NCBI RefSeq assembly: GCF_021916785.1
Contig: NZ_JAKCFC010000002.1
Span: 310,001 to 374,000, forward strand
Source: Mycolicibacterium lacusdiani
GTDB lineage: Bacteria > Actinomycetota > Actinomycetes > Mycobacteriales > Mycobacteriaceae
Direction of reading: 5' to 3'
Length of the DNA stretch: 64,000 nt
The position numbers and the translations under genes are program-made. The notes below the pieces were generated by a model, which saw only the letters and a program-made list of their open reading frames with translations, was not told the DNA's origin and did no database searches. Below are positions 17,469 through 27,090 of this stretch, piece after piece. Within the stretch, counting starts at the first letter, position 1. Each line of letters opens with the position of its first letter.

Positions 17469-19595
17469 ATGGCAAATTTTCGCTGGTATGCCAGTCGGCT
17501 CAGGTCGATGAGTGTCGCCGAGGTGGGCTGGCGCGTCGGCCGAGTGGCGGCGCGACGGGCGCACGCGGCGGGGCTGCCCGTTGGGAAGTCGGCGACGGGC
17601 TATTCGGACGGCACGAGCGATGCGGCGCTGGAGGCGTTCCGTGCGGCACGTCGACGTCCCGTGCTGCTGGACCGGTCGGGTGCTCGAGCACTTGCCGATG
17701 CGCACCCGCGGTGGGCCGCCGACCTCGTCGACGCGGCCGAGCGAGCGGCGCGCCTCGAAGTCACCTACTTCGGCTATCCCACCGTCGCGGTGCCCGCTCC
17801 CGTCGACTGGCACTTCGACCCGGTCTCGAGGACGACGTGGCCGACCACCGCCTCGTCGGCGATCGACTATCGAACCGCCGCCGGGGACGTGAAGTGGATC
17901 TGGGAGCTGAACCGGCTGCAGCACCTGCCACTGCTCGCTCAGGCGTGGCTGATCACCGGCGAGGCGCGGTTCAGCGCGGCCGCCTTCGACCAGATCGACG
18001 ATTGGATCCGGCAGAACCCGCCCGGGGTGGGCGTCGGCTGGCGCAACCCGTTCGAGCCGGGAGTGCGGGCGATCTCGATCGCGCTGGCACTGCAGGGTCT
18101 GCGGGACAGCCCCGATCTCACCGCCGACCGGTTCGCGCGCATCGCCGACGTGCTCGTCGCGACTGCGCAGTGCTGCTGGTCGGATCGGTCGCGATTCAGT
18201 TCGGCGAACAATCACCTCGTCGGAGAACTCGCGGGGCTGGCGGTCGTCGCGCTGCTCTTCCCTGACCTGCCCGGGGCGACGACCTGGGAGCGCCGCGCGG
18301 TGCGCGAACTCGAGGCCGAAGCGGGAAGGCAGATCCTCGACGACGGTGCGGGCGCGGAGCAGGCCGTGGGCTACCAGGTCTTCACGGCCGAGTTACTGCT
18401 GGTGGTCGGCGCCCTGCTTCGGGTCAGGGACGGTCAGATGCCCGACGGCATCCGGCGTGCACTCATCCGCAGTGGGCACTATCTCGCGGCGCTGGTCGGT
18501 GACGGCGACCCAGCGCCGCGGATCGGTGACGACGACGAGGGCTTCGCCTTCCGACTCGACGGATCGCCCCTGCGGTCGGTCCGAGACCATCTCGGCCTGG
18601 TGGCGGCGGTCACCGGTGATCCCGTCAGCAGTCACCACGGCACCGCCTCCTGGACGTCCGCGTGGTTCGGCGGGCTCGCCGGCTCCGCGGTGTCAACCGG
18701 TGCGCCGTCGAGTCTCGAGACGAACGGCGACAGTCATCACGCGCCGGCAGGGGGGCTGGTGATCCTGCGCTCCGAGCGGCGTCGGGTGGTGATGGACGTC
18801 GGGCCACTGGGCTTCCTCTCGATCGCCGCGCACGGTCACGCCGACGCGCTGTCCGTCACCGTCGCACTGGACGGCGACGACCTGATCGGGGATCCCGGCG
18901 CGGCGAGCTACTACGGGCATCCCGACTGGCGGAACGTCCACCGCGGCACCCGGGTGCACCCGACCGTCGAAGTCGACGGCGTCGATCAGTCCGTGATGGC
19001 CGGTCCCTTCATGTGGAGCAGACATGCCGAGGTCGAGGTCAACGCGGTTGACCTCGCCGCGGGCATCGTCGACGCCGAGCACGACGGCTACCTTCGGTTG
19101 CCGGACCCGGTGCGGCACCGGCGCTGGCTGCTGGCACCGCCGGACGAGGACGCGATCCTGATCGTCGACCACGTGTCGGGGCAGGGGCGACACCGCGTGC
19201 GCACCTCGTGGCCCCTGGCACCGGCGCTCGGCGTGGTTCGGGCACCCGACGGCCACCTCGTCACCCGCGGGGAAACGGCCATCGCCCAGATCGCCACGGT
19301 GGCGACGTCGACGCTGACCGTCGACGAGGTACGCGGCGACGAAGCGTCGGGTCTGGGCTTCTGGTCGGATCGCCTCGAGTCACGGGAGCCCGCGTGGCTC
19401 GTCGGAGCGACCTGTTCGGCAGTACTGCCGCTGTGGGTGGCGACCGTCATCGCGCCGACGTCGGACGGAGCCGGCGTGAGCATGCTGCCGCTTCGGCTCG
19501 ACGGCGGGCGGCTGACGGTTACCTGGAACGTCGGAGACCGGCGCCGCGTGGTCGTCGTCGACCCCTCGGGTGCGGGTTGGGTCGAAAGGCAGTGA
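17469..19595 (+). CDS. Heparinase II/III-family polysaccharide lyase-like protein
   Basis: The 708-residue protein has an N-terminal helical toroid (about 60-370, with SANNHLVGELAGL and AVGYQVFTAELLLVVGALLR) and a C-terminal beta-sandwich. The latter begins near AHGHADALSVTVALDGDDLI, the heparinase II/III C-terminal signature with a metal/catalytic His. No signal peptide is visible, so a cytoplasmic or membrane-associated location is predicted. Relatives often sit in EPS clusters and are thought to cleave uronate-containing polymer during synthesis or recycling. The glycan may thus contain a uronic acid, but I see no UDP-glucose dehydrogenase here. ATG 17469 follows GAAGGGCGG. Confidence 0.82.
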   Translation: MANFRWYASRLRSMSVAEVGWRVGRVAARRAHAAGLPVGKSATGYSDGTSDAALEAFRAARRRPVLLDRSGARALADAHPRWAADLVDAAERAARLEVTYFGYPTVAVPAPVDWHFDPVSRTTWPTTASSAIDYRTAAGDVKWIWELNRLQHLPLLAQAWLITGEARFSAAAFDQIDDWIRQNPPGVGVGWRNPFEPGVRAISIALALQGLRDSPDLTADRFARIADVLVATAQCCWSDRSRFSSANNHLVGELAGLAVVALLFPDLPGATTWERRAVRELEAEAGRQILDDGAGAEQAVGYQVFTAELLLVVGALLRVRDGQMPDGIRRALIRSGHYLAALVGDGDPAPRIGDDDEGFAFRLDGSPLRSVRDHLGLVAAVTGDPVSSHHGTASWTSAWFGGLAGSAVSTGAPSSLETNGDSHHAPAGGLVILRSERRRVVMDVGPLGFLSIAAHGHADALSVTVALDGDDLIGDPGAASYYGHPDWRNVHRGTRVHPTVEVDGVDQSVMAGPFMWSRHAEVEVNAVDLAAGIVDAEHDGYLRLPDPVRHRRWLLAPPDEDAILIVDHVSGQGRHRVRTSWPLAPALGVVRAPDGHLVTRGETAIAQIATVATSTLTVDEVRGDEASGLGFWSDRLESREPAWLVGATCSAVLPLWVATVIAPTSDGAGVSMLPLRLDGGRLTVTWNVGDRRRVVVVDPSGAGWVERQ

Positions 19596-19762
19596 CGTTT
19601 GCCACAAATAGATGTGGAGAAGTCGTTAGACGGACGCTAGATGGCGCTGACGTGGCAAAAATGTAGGCAGCTACGTCTAGCGCAACTAGTCACACCATTG
19701 CTAAAGTCGCATGACCATGAGTTCTCTTAGTGATGCGACGAACCCGAGCGTAGGCGGGTGAC
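19596..19762. promoter_or_regulatory. Intergenic region with short inverted repeats and ACTAGT
   Basis: The 167-bp region contains several short inverted repeats: TTTGCCAC/GTGGCAAA (19598-19605 and 19652-19659), CGCTAGA/TCTAGCG (19635-19641 and 19676-19682) and GTCGCAT/ATGCGAC (19706-19712 and 19733-19739). AACTAGT is at 19684-19690, about 75 bp before the GT2 start, a position comparable to other ACTAGT boxes in the locus. Terminator function for the lyase gene and promoter function for the GT2 gene are both likely but not separable by eye. Confidence 0.4.
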
Positions 19763-20758
19763 ATGGGCACCGCACCCCGGTTCAGCTTCCTGACCACCGC
19801 GTATCGCACGGAACCGTACGTGCGGGACACGATCGATTCGCTCGTCGCGCAGACCTGCCCCGACTGGGAACTGGTCATCGTCGACAACGGCAACTCGGAC
19901 GCGATGGCCGACATCGTGCGGTCCTACTCCCACGACCCCAGGGTCAAACTCGTCAGGCACGAGAACCGGGGTTACGTCGGCGGCGTCACGTCGGCTGCAG
20001 CCCATGCCACCGGTGACTACCTGTGCGTGCTCGACAGCGACGACCAGCTGATGCCGAGGTTCTGCGCCGAGGTGGGTGCACTCCTGGACTCCGATCGCGG
20101 TATCGACGCGGTGGGAGTCGACGCTGCCCGGTTCACCGACGACGGACCCGACCACCTCGTGGGTTACCTACGCTCCATCGGCGTGCGCAAGCGTCCCGAC
20201 CCAGGCGTCCCGTTGACGATGGTCGACGTTCTGGGTGGACTGGTGCCGTACTACACGTCGGCCGTCCGCCGCGAATCATGGGACGCGATGGGCGGTTTCG
20301 CCTCGGGCGTCCCTGGCATCGACGACTCGGTGGTGTTCTGGCTCCGCATGGTGCGCAAGTACGACGTGCGCGTGCTGCCGCGGCGCCTGGCCCGGTACCG
20401 CCTGCGCAGCGACTCGCTGAGCCGCGATCCCGCGGGGGTGGAGAAGTTCGAGGCGGAACTGGAGCGCTCGTTCCTGACGGCCGAGCCGTCGAGCGCCGCC
20501 GAAGTGGCCGCACTGCAGTCGACGCTGCGCCGGATCCGTTACTGGAAGCTGCTGCGGCAGGCGCGAACGGCACTGCTGGCCGGCGACGACAGGGCGGCGA
20601 GGCGCGCGGCGACGGCGGCGTTCGGCCAAAAGGCCACCGCGCGCAGTGCTGCGGTCGTGACGGCGGTGACCTTGGCTCCCGGACTGTTGCGCCGCATTCA
20701 TCCGGTGAAGCAACGCGCAGAGTCTGCGATCGAGGACGTCGTCATCAAGGCGTCCTGA
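19763..20758 (+). CDS. GT2-family glycosyltransferase
   Basis: The 331-residue GT-A enzyme opens with FSFLTTAYRTEPYVRDTIDSL, then WELVIVDNGNSD and LCVLDSDDQLMP, the DXD-type metal and nucleotide-sugar site. GIDDSVVFWLRM lies where the catalytic-base region is expected. It should be an inverting transferase at the cytoplasmic face; the sugar is unknown. The last 70 residues are Ala/Arg-rich helical, probably membrane-peripheral. It is a single gene with its own promoter region, followed by 584 bp without a gene. Confidence 0.87.
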   Translation: MGTAPRFSFLTTAYRTEPYVRDTIDSLVAQTCPDWELVIVDNGNSDAMADIVRSYSHDPRVKLVRHENRGYVGGVTSAAAHATGDYLCVLDSDDQLMPRFCAEVGALLDSDRGIDAVGVDAARFTDDGPDHLVGYLRSIGVRKRPDPGVPLTMVDVLGGLVPYYTSAVRRESWDAMGGFASGVPGIDDSVVFWLRMVRKYDVRVLPRRLARYRLRSDSLSRDPAGVEKFEAELERSFLTAEPSSAAEVAALQSTLRRIRYWKLLRQARTALLAGDDRAARRAATAAFGQKATARSAAVVTAVTLAPGLLRRIHPVKQRAESAIEDVVIKAS

Positions 20759-21342
20759 GCCCTCGGCACTAGGCCTCGTCTGCGGATCGTCGAAACGGGG
20801 CATACACGTGTGTGCTGCCGCGACCGTCTTCGCCTCCGAAAATATTTACTCGAGCGAAAATAGGCAACATCGCGGGTCGGCAAGAAGCGCGGTCGTTGCT
20901 CCGGTTTGGACGCGACAGGCGCATCTCCATCGTGCGCTAGCAGGACGCATTGAAGCCATTGTCCAGCAATGTATTGCGCTGGAATGGCATCTTGGCGGCA
21001 GTTCGGGTTCGTCGCCTTGCTCCCGTCGATCGGGTCAGGCGGCATCGGCAAGCCGGTCGTTGTTTAGGTGTGCAGCGAATTACTACGAAGTTGCTAGAAC
21101 TGTGCGATGCGAAATACTCGTGTTGCGGGACCGGTGAAACTCCGCTTAACCTGACCGCGGAACTGCACCATGGGGGCTAGATCACCAGCATGATTGGAGC
21201 AGCTTCCTTCATCGGAGGCTCGAATTACGCCCGGGGGGGCAAGTATGTCGCAATCCGCAGGTTCATTTGCTGTTCTCGAAACAGCTCGGCAGTCACACGA
21301 CGCGCTCGGCCGCTGCGCCGGTAGCGACCGGGATGGAACGTC
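20759..21342. other. 584-bp non-coding region upstream of the LuxR-type regulator
   Basis: No convincing gene is present. The stretch has lower GC than the rest of the window, with an AT-rich part at about 20836-20863, CTAG-containing spots (20768, 20937, 21096, 21177) and a bulged inverted repeat at 20955-20967 / 20978-20988. A frame of 109 codons starting at 20808 has atypical composition and no domain. Such a long leader suggests multi-input promoter control, a regulatory RNA or a decayed gene. Confidence 0.45.
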
Positions 21343-22197
21343 GTGAGGGCCTACGGCTCGGTCGCGCGCCGGCCCATCGGCGCCGAACTGGTGGCGCCCG
21401 AGTGCGTGCAGGTGCCCACTCCCGAGGCCCGGCATTGGGATTCCGGTGGGCAGGGACCGACAGCGCCGCATGTCAACGGGTCCAACGGTCGGTCGCTGCT
21501 GTCGGCGGCCGGCAAGCTGAACGGCATCGAACGCCCGAGCGTTCCGAGCGCACGAATCCTGGTCATAGACGACTGCAAGCTCTCGCGAGAGAATCTCGCG
21601 GCAGCCCTACGGGAGCACGGGCAATCGGTTAGTGTCGCATGGGATCTGGCCTCGCTGGTGAGCGTCGACACAAGCCTGCGGCCCGACGTCGTCCTCCTGA
21701 ACGTGACCACCCGCGAGTGCGAGAAGCTGGTGGGCGCAGCGCTTCAACTCGACCCCAAGGTGCACGTCATCGCCACGGGCGTCTCGGAGGACGACGAATC
21801 GGCGATAGTGGCGTGCGCCGAAGCGGGTGTCGCCGGGTACCACACCCGCTTTCAGTCCCTGGATGATCTGCTTCGACTGATAAGCAAGGTCATTGCGGGC
21901 GAGACGTTGTTTTCGCCACGCGTCTCGGCCATGCTGCTTCGGCGGCTGTCCTCCCGCGGTTCTGACCGCCATCCTGGCGCCAAGGAACTGGTTCTCACCG
22001 CACGCGAGGCCCAGATCTTGGGAATGCTGCGAATTGGGTTGTCCAACCGCGAGATCGCGGCGCAGTTGTGCATCGCGGTGAACACCGTGAAGAACCACGT
22101 ACACAGCGTGTTGTCGAAGTTGGGCGTCACCAGTCGTGCCGAGGCCGCCGCCTTGTCGCGAACACTCAACTACACCCTGCGGGACTCGGAGGACTAG
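21343..22197 (+). CDS. NarL/LuxR-type regulator with a receiver domain lacking the phospho-acceptor Asp
   Basis: The 284-residue protein has a disordered N-terminal part (1-68), a CheY-like receiver (69-190) and a LuxR helix-turn-helix (about 216-272; LTAREAQILGMLRIGLSNRE and NTVKNHVHSVLSKLGV). The acidic pair Asp76-Asp77 is kept. The site normally holding the phosphorylated Asp (PDVVLLD) reads PDVVLLN, giving Asn120, and the conserved Lys in GYLLK is replaced (GYHTRF). Canonical His-Asp phosphorelay control is therefore unlikely. No sensor kinase gene is nearby. It is the only transcription factor in the EPS locus, so it is the best candidate for pathway-specific control. GTG 21343 has a weak ribosome site, so the N-terminus is uncertain. 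Confidence 0.85.
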   Translation: MRAYGSVARRPIGAELVAPECVQVPTPEARHWDSGGQGPTAPHVNGSNGRSLLSAAGKLNGIERPSVPSARILVIDDCKLSRENLAAALREHGQSVSVAWDLASLVSVDTSLRPDVVLLNVTTRECEKLVGAALQLDPKVHVIATGVSEDDESAIVACAEAGVAGYHTRFQSLDDLLRLISKVIAGETLFSPRVSAMLLRRLSSRGSDRHPGAKELVLTAREAQILGMLRIGLSNREIAAQLCIAVNTVKNHVHSVLSKLGVTSRAEAAALSRTLNYTLRDSED

Positions 22198-22344
22198 ACC
22201 CCGGACCACTCCGATTTGGCTCCTATGGTCCATGTACTCCGGACGCCCGTGGCCCGATAGTTGGCTGGTGTACCAGGGATTAGCTCGGAGACCGCGCCCG
22301 GGCAGGGGATCGGTCGATCCGCCTAGATCGGTCCGTCCGCGACC

Positions 22345-24711
22345 ATGACACTGGACGGGGGAACAGTGTCTGACCGCGGGCGGACCGATTCGAAGGTCCC
22401 GCCTCCACTTAGCGAAGAGGAGGCGGGACCGCACCCGCGCCATCCGGCGTCCGAGCGACTGGCCGGCGTGGTCGAGCGCTCGAGGTGGCAACGCAGTTAC
22501 GCCAAGAAGCTGCTCGTCACCGATACATTCGTCGTAGTCGGTGCCATCAGCCTCGCGCACGTCGTGCGCTTCGGCGAACCGTTGAATCCCGCGGGGTACC
22601 CGCATTACTTCCTGCTGGCGTTCTCGCTGGCATTCGCGCTCGGGTGGCTGTGCGCGTTGGCGCTATTCCACACTCGGTCAACCCTTCTCGTCGGCACCGG
22701 CGTGGAGGAGTACCGCCGAGTGGTCGCCGCATCCTTCGGGACCTTCGGCGCGATCGCGATCGTCACCCTGCTCTTCAAAGCGGACATCGCCCGCGGGTAT
22801 CTCGCGGTGGCGCTGCCGGTGGGCACCGTCGCGCTCGTGTTGAGCAGGTGGGCGTGGCAGGCATCGGTTGCCCGCAGGAGAGCGGCCGGTGACTGCAGAA
22901 CCGCGGTGATGGCGTTCGGCGAGGAAGACGCGGTGGTCGACCTGGTCACCGAGCTGACGCGACACCCGGCCGATGGTTACGACGTCGTCGGGATCGGCAT
23001 ACCGAACCACGGGCCGCCCCGAGGCGAGCATCTCCTCGTCGGAGGACGTCGAATTCCCATCGTCGGTGGGGAATCCGACATGCTCGCGGCGATTCGCAGT
23101 TGCGGCGCCGACACCGTCGCGATAGCCGGGACCGAACACTTCGGGCTGCGAGGCATCCGGCGGCTCATCTGGGATCTCGAACCGTTGGGCGTGGACCTGG
23201 TGATGTCCACCGGGGTGATGGACGTTGCGTTGTCGCGGCTCGTCATGCGGCCCATCGCCGGCCTACCACTGCTGCACATCGAAAAACCTCAGTATCGCGG
23301 AGCGAAACGGTTCCAGAAGCAAGCCTTCGACGTCTGCCTCGCGACGGTCGTCCTCGCCGTTGCCATGCCCGTCATGGTGCTCGCGGCGCTTGCCATCAAG
23401 CTGACGAGCCGCGGCCCGGTGTTCCAGACCGCCCCCCGGATGGGCATGGACGGACAGCCGTTCTCGATGCTGAGATTCCGCACCACTCTGGCCGGGGACG
23501 AATCGCGATCAGACCGAAGGATTCTCGAGGCGCTGGATCCCGACGGCCCCATCCAACACAGCGAGGACAGGCACGCCGTCAGCACGGTGGGACGGGTCCT
23601 CCGCCGGTTCAGCATCGACGGGCTACCCATGTTCATCAACGTGCTCAAACGTGAGATGAGCGTCGTCGGACCCCGCGCACCATTGCGCCAGGAGGTCGAG
23701 GCGTACGACGTCGAGGTCCTGCGTCGACTCCTGTTCAGACCCGGCATCACCGGCCTCTGGCAGATCAGCGGTCGTGCAGACCTGAGCTGGAACGAGTCGG
23801 TGCGCCTAGACCTCTCGTACATCGACAACTGGTCCATGACCAGCGACGTGATGATCGTCCTCAAGACCACCAGAACCGTCGTGGCGCGGATCGACGGCTC
23901 GAATCACCATGACGGTGAGGACGCAGGCGATTCGCGAGTGCAGGACTTCGTCGAGTTGCACCGTCGGATCTGCTGCATCGACGACGACGTGGCGCACGCC
24001 GAACTGCTCCAGGCCCTCCGGCGGCCGACCCGGCCGTACGTCGTGTCCTTCGTCAACGCACATGCCGCCAATCTGGTGTGGCACAGCCCCTTGCTCTCCG
24101 AGAGCCTGCTGAAGTCGGATCTGTTGCTACGGGACGGCATCGGCGTGCAGTTGGGGTTGATGGCCTTCGGTAGGTCCGGTGGGCTGAACATGAACGGCAC
24201 CGACCTCATCCCGCAGATAGCAGGTGCGTACTCCGGTCGACGGGCGGCGCTGTTCGGCACGACGTCACCGTGGCTCGATCGGGCCTGCGAGAAACTGGAA
24301 GCGGCGGGCGTGACGGTGGTGGCGAGCCACCATGGTTTCTCTCCCGCACAGACCTACGTGGACATGGCCGTCTCCTGGCGGCCCGACCTCATCATCCTGG
24401 CGATGGGCATGCCGAAGCAGGAACTCGTCGCCAGTCGTCTGCGCGACCGACTCACCCATCCGGTTCTGATCGTGAACGGCGGAGCGATATTGGACTTCCT
24501 TGGCGAAAAGGTGACTCGGGCACCGCGTTTCATGCAATGCACCGGCACCGAGTGGCTCTATCGGCTCCTCGTGGAGCCACGCCGCCTGGCGAGGCGTTAC
24601 GTCGTCGGTATACCCGCGTTCTTCGCGCACATCGCCCGATCGCGCGCGGTGCTGCGCGAGGCGACCACCTCCGTCGCGGAGTCCACGCCGCTGCAGTCCG
24701 GAACCGGGTAG
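22345..24711 (+). CDS. Fusion of polyprenyl-phosphate sugar phosphotransferase and WecG/TagA-type GT26
   Basis: The 788-residue protein joins two enzymes. Residues about 50-530 form a WbaP/WcaJ-like priming transferase: four or five membrane helices, a CoA-binding-like domain, then the catalytic part with FSMLRFRTT, NVLKREMSVVGPRAP and GITGLWQISGRADLSW. Residues about 540-770 form a GT26 domain (RDGIGVQLG, MGMPKQE, GTEWLYRLLVEP, RRY). The first would load a sugar-1-phosphate onto the carrier lipid and the second add the next sugar. The priming dyad, usually Asp-Glu (SLDELP), reads SIDGLP (Asp425-Gly426), so the catalytic Glu is missing. It is the only priming enzyme in the window. GTG/ATG choices exist; ATG 22345 is used. 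Confidence 0.87.
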   Translation: MTLDGGTVSDRGRTDSKVPPPLSEEEAGPHPRHPASERLAGVVERSRWQRSYAKKLLVTDTFVVVGAISLAHVVRFGEPLNPAGYPHYFLLAFSLAFALGWLCALALFHTRSTLLVGTGVEEYRRVVAASFGTFGAIAIVTLLFKADIARGYLAVALPVGTVALVLSRWAWQASVARRRAAGDCRTAVMAFGEEDAVVDLVTELTRHPADGYDVVGIGIPNHGPPRGEHLLVGGRRIPIVGGESDMLAAIRSCGADTVAIAGTEHFGLRGIRRLIWDLEPLGVDLVMSTGVMDVALSRLVMRPIAGLPLLHIEKPQYRGAKRFQKQAFDVCLATVVLAVAMPVMVLAALAIKLTSRGPVFQTAPRMGMDGQPFSMLRFRTTLAGDESRSDRRILEALDPDGPIQHSEDRHAVSTVGRVLRRFSIDGLPMFINVLKREMSVVGPRAPLRQEVEAYDVEVLRRLLFRPGITGLWQISGRADLSWNESVRLDLSYIDNWSMTSDVMIVLKTTRTVVARIDGSNHHDGEDAGDSRVQDFVELHRRICCIDDDVAHAELLQALRRPTRPYVVSFVNAHAANLVWHSPLLSESLLKSDLLLRDGIGVQLGLMAFGRSGGLNMNGTDLIPQIAGAYSGRRAALFGTTSPWLDRACEKLEAAGVTVVASHHGFSPAQTYVDMAVSWRPDLIILAMGMPKQELVASRLRDRLTHPVLIVNGGAILDFLGEKVTRAPRFMQCTGTEWLYRLLVEPRRLARRYVVGIPAFFAHIARSRAVLREATTSVAESTPLQSGTG

Positions 24712-24722
24712 GTGCGCGTCTC

Positions 24723-26072
24723 ATGACACTCGAAGCCCCGTCTCGCCCCCCGGGACACAGGGCGCACCCACTTCTCGTCAGGCGGATGGATCCGCAGGAG
24801 ACGACGGTCGTTCGGCCGGCAAGCAGACCGGTGCGCATCGCGATACTGGGGATAAACTACTGGCCCGAGCCAACTGGCATCGCGCCGTACACGACCGCGC
24901 TGGCCGCGGGCATGATGGCACGGGGACACGCGGTCCGCGTGTTCACCGGCCTGCCGCACTACCCGCAGTGGGAGCGCCCGGGGCGGGGCGCCGCGCTGCG
25001 GTCGCACGACGTCGTCGACGGGGTTCGCGTCCGCCGGCTGAACCACGTCGTGCCGTCCGGCGAGTCCTGGTTCGGTCGCGTCGCAATGGAACTGACGTTC
25101 GGCGCCCAGGTGTCCACGTGTCGGTGGGACGCACCCGACGTCATCGTCTGTACGACGCCACCGCTGCTGGCGACCTCCATGGCGATCGCCAGGGCGCGGT
25201 GGACGCGCCGCCGCCCGGCGATCGGCGTACTGGTCCACGACCTGTATGGCAGAGGTGCCACGGAGGCTCAGATCGGATGCCGCACCCTGAGGCGGGGCTT
25301 GGGTGCCATCGAATCAGCGACACTGAGAGCTGCCGACGGCGTCGCGGTCATCCACAGCGGCTTCGGGTCCGACCTCGTCGACAATCTCGGGGTCGACCCG
25401 GCTCGGATCAGGGAGATTCGGAACTGGAACCACGTCGACGCCCCGGATCTGACTGCCAGTGCGACGTTTCGGGCCGCGCGTGGCTGGTCGAACGACGACG
25501 TCATCGTCCTGCACGCGGGCAACATGGGGCACAAGCAGGGCCTCGAGAACGTCCTTGCCGCAGCTGACCTGGCCGGACGCACGGGCAGCCGGGCTCGGTT
25601 CGTGCTGATGGGCGACGGCAATCAGCGGTCGTCCCTGGAAGCGGCAGGCGCCGGCTTGCGCAATCTCGAATTCCTGCCGCCCGTCGGTGAAGCAGACTTC
25701 CCGGCCGCACTCGGTGCCGCGGACGTCCTCCTGGTCAACGAACGGCCGGGCGTCGCGCAGATGTCGGTTCCCAGCAAGCTCACGTCGTACTTCCGTTCGG
25801 GCAAGCCCGTGCTGGCGGCCATCGACTCGGCCGGGCTCACCGCGGGCGAGATGGCCGCCTCCGGCGGCGGCGTCTCCGTGCCGGCTGATCGGCCAGACCT
25901 GCTGTTGAGGGAGGCACTCCGATTGGCCGCCGATCCCGTTCTCGCCGAACGGCTGGGGGCACGCGGCCGACGCTACTGCGAGTCGGTGCTGTCCGAGAAG
26001 GCCGCACTGGACCGCTACGAACAGTGGATCACAGACCTTGCCGATGGACGCCGGGAGGACCTCGATGGCTAA
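24723..26072 (+). CDS. GT4-family glycosyltransferase, WcaI-like
   Basis: The 449-residue GT-B protein has [20 protein letters not shown] near its start. This is the signature of the WcaI/WbuB-type group, associated with colanic-acid-like polymers. It also has [17 protein letters not shown] and [17 protein letters not shown] in the donor domain. The frame is open much further upstream, over the end of the fusion gene, but that part lacks coding character; ATG 24723 gives a normal size. The stop overlaps gmd by 8 bp. In colanic-acid systems WcaI is proposed to act on a fucosylated intermediate, which would fit gmd next door, but acceptor and donor are not provable here. Confidence 0.84.
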   Translation: MTLEAPSRPPGHRAHPLLVRRMDPQETTVVRPASRPVRIAILGINYWPEPTGIAPYTTALAAGMMARGHAVRVFTGLPHYPQWERPGRGAALRSHDVVDGVRVRRLNHVVPSGESWFGRVAMELTFGAQVSTCRWDAPDVIVCTTPPLLATSMAIARARWTRRRPAIGVLVHDLYGRGATEAQIGCRTLRRGLGAIESATLRAADGVAVIHSGFGSDLVDNLGVDPARIREIRNWNHVDAPDLTASATFRAARGWSNDDVIVLHAGNMGHKQGLENVLAAADLAGRTGSRARFVLMGDGNQRSSLEAAGAGLRNLEFLPPVGEADFPAALGAADVLLVNERPGVAQMSVPSKLTSYFRSGKPVLAAIDSAGLTAGEMAASGGGVSVPADRPDLLLREALRLAADPVLAERLGARGRRYCESVLSEKAALDRYEQWITDLADGRREDLDG

Positions 26073-27087
26073 GCGCGCACTGATCACCGGAATCACCGGC
26101 CAGGACGGCTCGTACCTGGCCGAACTCTTGCTCCTCAAGGGCTACGAGGTGCACGGAATCATCAGGCGCGCATCCACGTTCAACACCCGCCGGATCGACC
26201 ACCTCTACGTCGACCCCCACGAATCGGCCGCCCGCCTGTTCATGCACTACGGGGACATGGTCGATGGATCCCGGATGAGCGTCTTGCTGTCCGAGATACG
26301 CCCGGACGAGGTGTATCACCTCGCCTCGCAGTCGCACGTCAGGGTGAGCTTCGACGAACCCGAATACACCGCCAATGCCACGGGTCTCGGAACGATCCGG
26401 CTGTTGGAGGCAATCCGGCAGGCTCGCCTCGATTGTCGCTTCTATCAGGCATCCACGTCGGAGATGTTCGGTTCGTCGGCTCCGCCGCAGAACGAGGACA
26501 CGCTGTTCCAGCCCCAGTCGCCGTACGGTACGGCGAAGGTGTTCGCGCACTGCACGACCAAGAACTATCGCGAAGCCTACGGAATATTCGCGTGCAGCGG
26601 CATTCTGTTCAACCACGAATCACCGCGTCGCGGCGAGACGTTCGTCACCCGCAAGATCACCCGTGCCGTCGCGCGCATCAAGGCGGGTCTCGACGAGCAC
26701 TTGTGGATGGGCAACATCGATGCGGTACGCGACTGGGGGTACGCCCCGGAGTACGTCGAGGGAATGTGGCGAATGCTGCAGGCCGACGAGCCCGACGACT
26801 ACGTTCTCGCCACCGGCGACGGATGCACGGTGCGCGACTTCCTCGCGATGGCATTCGACGCGGTCGGCCTGGACTGGGAACGCCACGTGCGCTTCGACGA
26901 ACGGTACCTACGGCCGAGCGAGGTGGGCTCGCTGATCGGTGACCCGTCGAGGGCGAAGGTGGCGTGGGGCTGGGATCCGCTGGTGCGGACGCCGGAACTC
27001 GTGAGGATCATGGTGGACGCCGACATCCTGGCGCTCGAGAGCGGCGGACACGTGATCGACCGGCCCGTTCTACCGGGATGGGCGTAG
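26065..27087 (+). CDS. gmd: GDP-mannose 4,6-dehydratase
   Basis: The 340-residue SDR enzyme starts [16 protein letters not shown], the NAD(P)-binding glycine motif with the Gmd-specific GQDG. It contains ASTSEMFG and SPYGTAK (Tyr-xxx-Lys catalytic pair), and ends with the region typical of Gmd. It converts GDP-D-mannose to GDP-4-keto-6-deoxy-mannose. Length matches the family (about 340). ATG 26065 follows GGGAGG and overlaps the upstream stop. Its pathway partner Fcl is encoded 3.8 kb away on the other strand; together they give GDP-L-fucose, so L-fucose is a likely EPS sugar. Confidence 0.95.
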   Translation: MAKRALITGITGQDGSYLAELLLLKGYEVHGIIRRASTFNTRRIDHLYVDPHESAARLFMHYGDMVDGSRMSVLLSEIRPDEVYHLASQSHVRVSFDEPEYTANATGLGTIRLLEAIRQARLDCRFYQASTSEMFGSSAPPQNEDTLFQPQSPYGTAKVFAHCTTKNYREAYGIFACSGILFNHESPRRGETFVTRKITRAVARIKAGLDEHLWMGNIDAVRDWGYAPEYVEGMWRMLQADEPDDYVLATGDGCTVRDFLAMAFDAVGLDWERHVRFDERYLRPSEVGSLIGDPSRAKVAWGWDPLVRTPELVRIMVDADILALESGGHVIDRPVLPGWA

Positions 27088-27090
27088 GCC

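Noticed and set aside
20808-21137. Possible 109-residue protein in the long gap before the regulator
   Set aside because: No good ribosome site, no domain and composition unlike neighbours; treated as non-coding.
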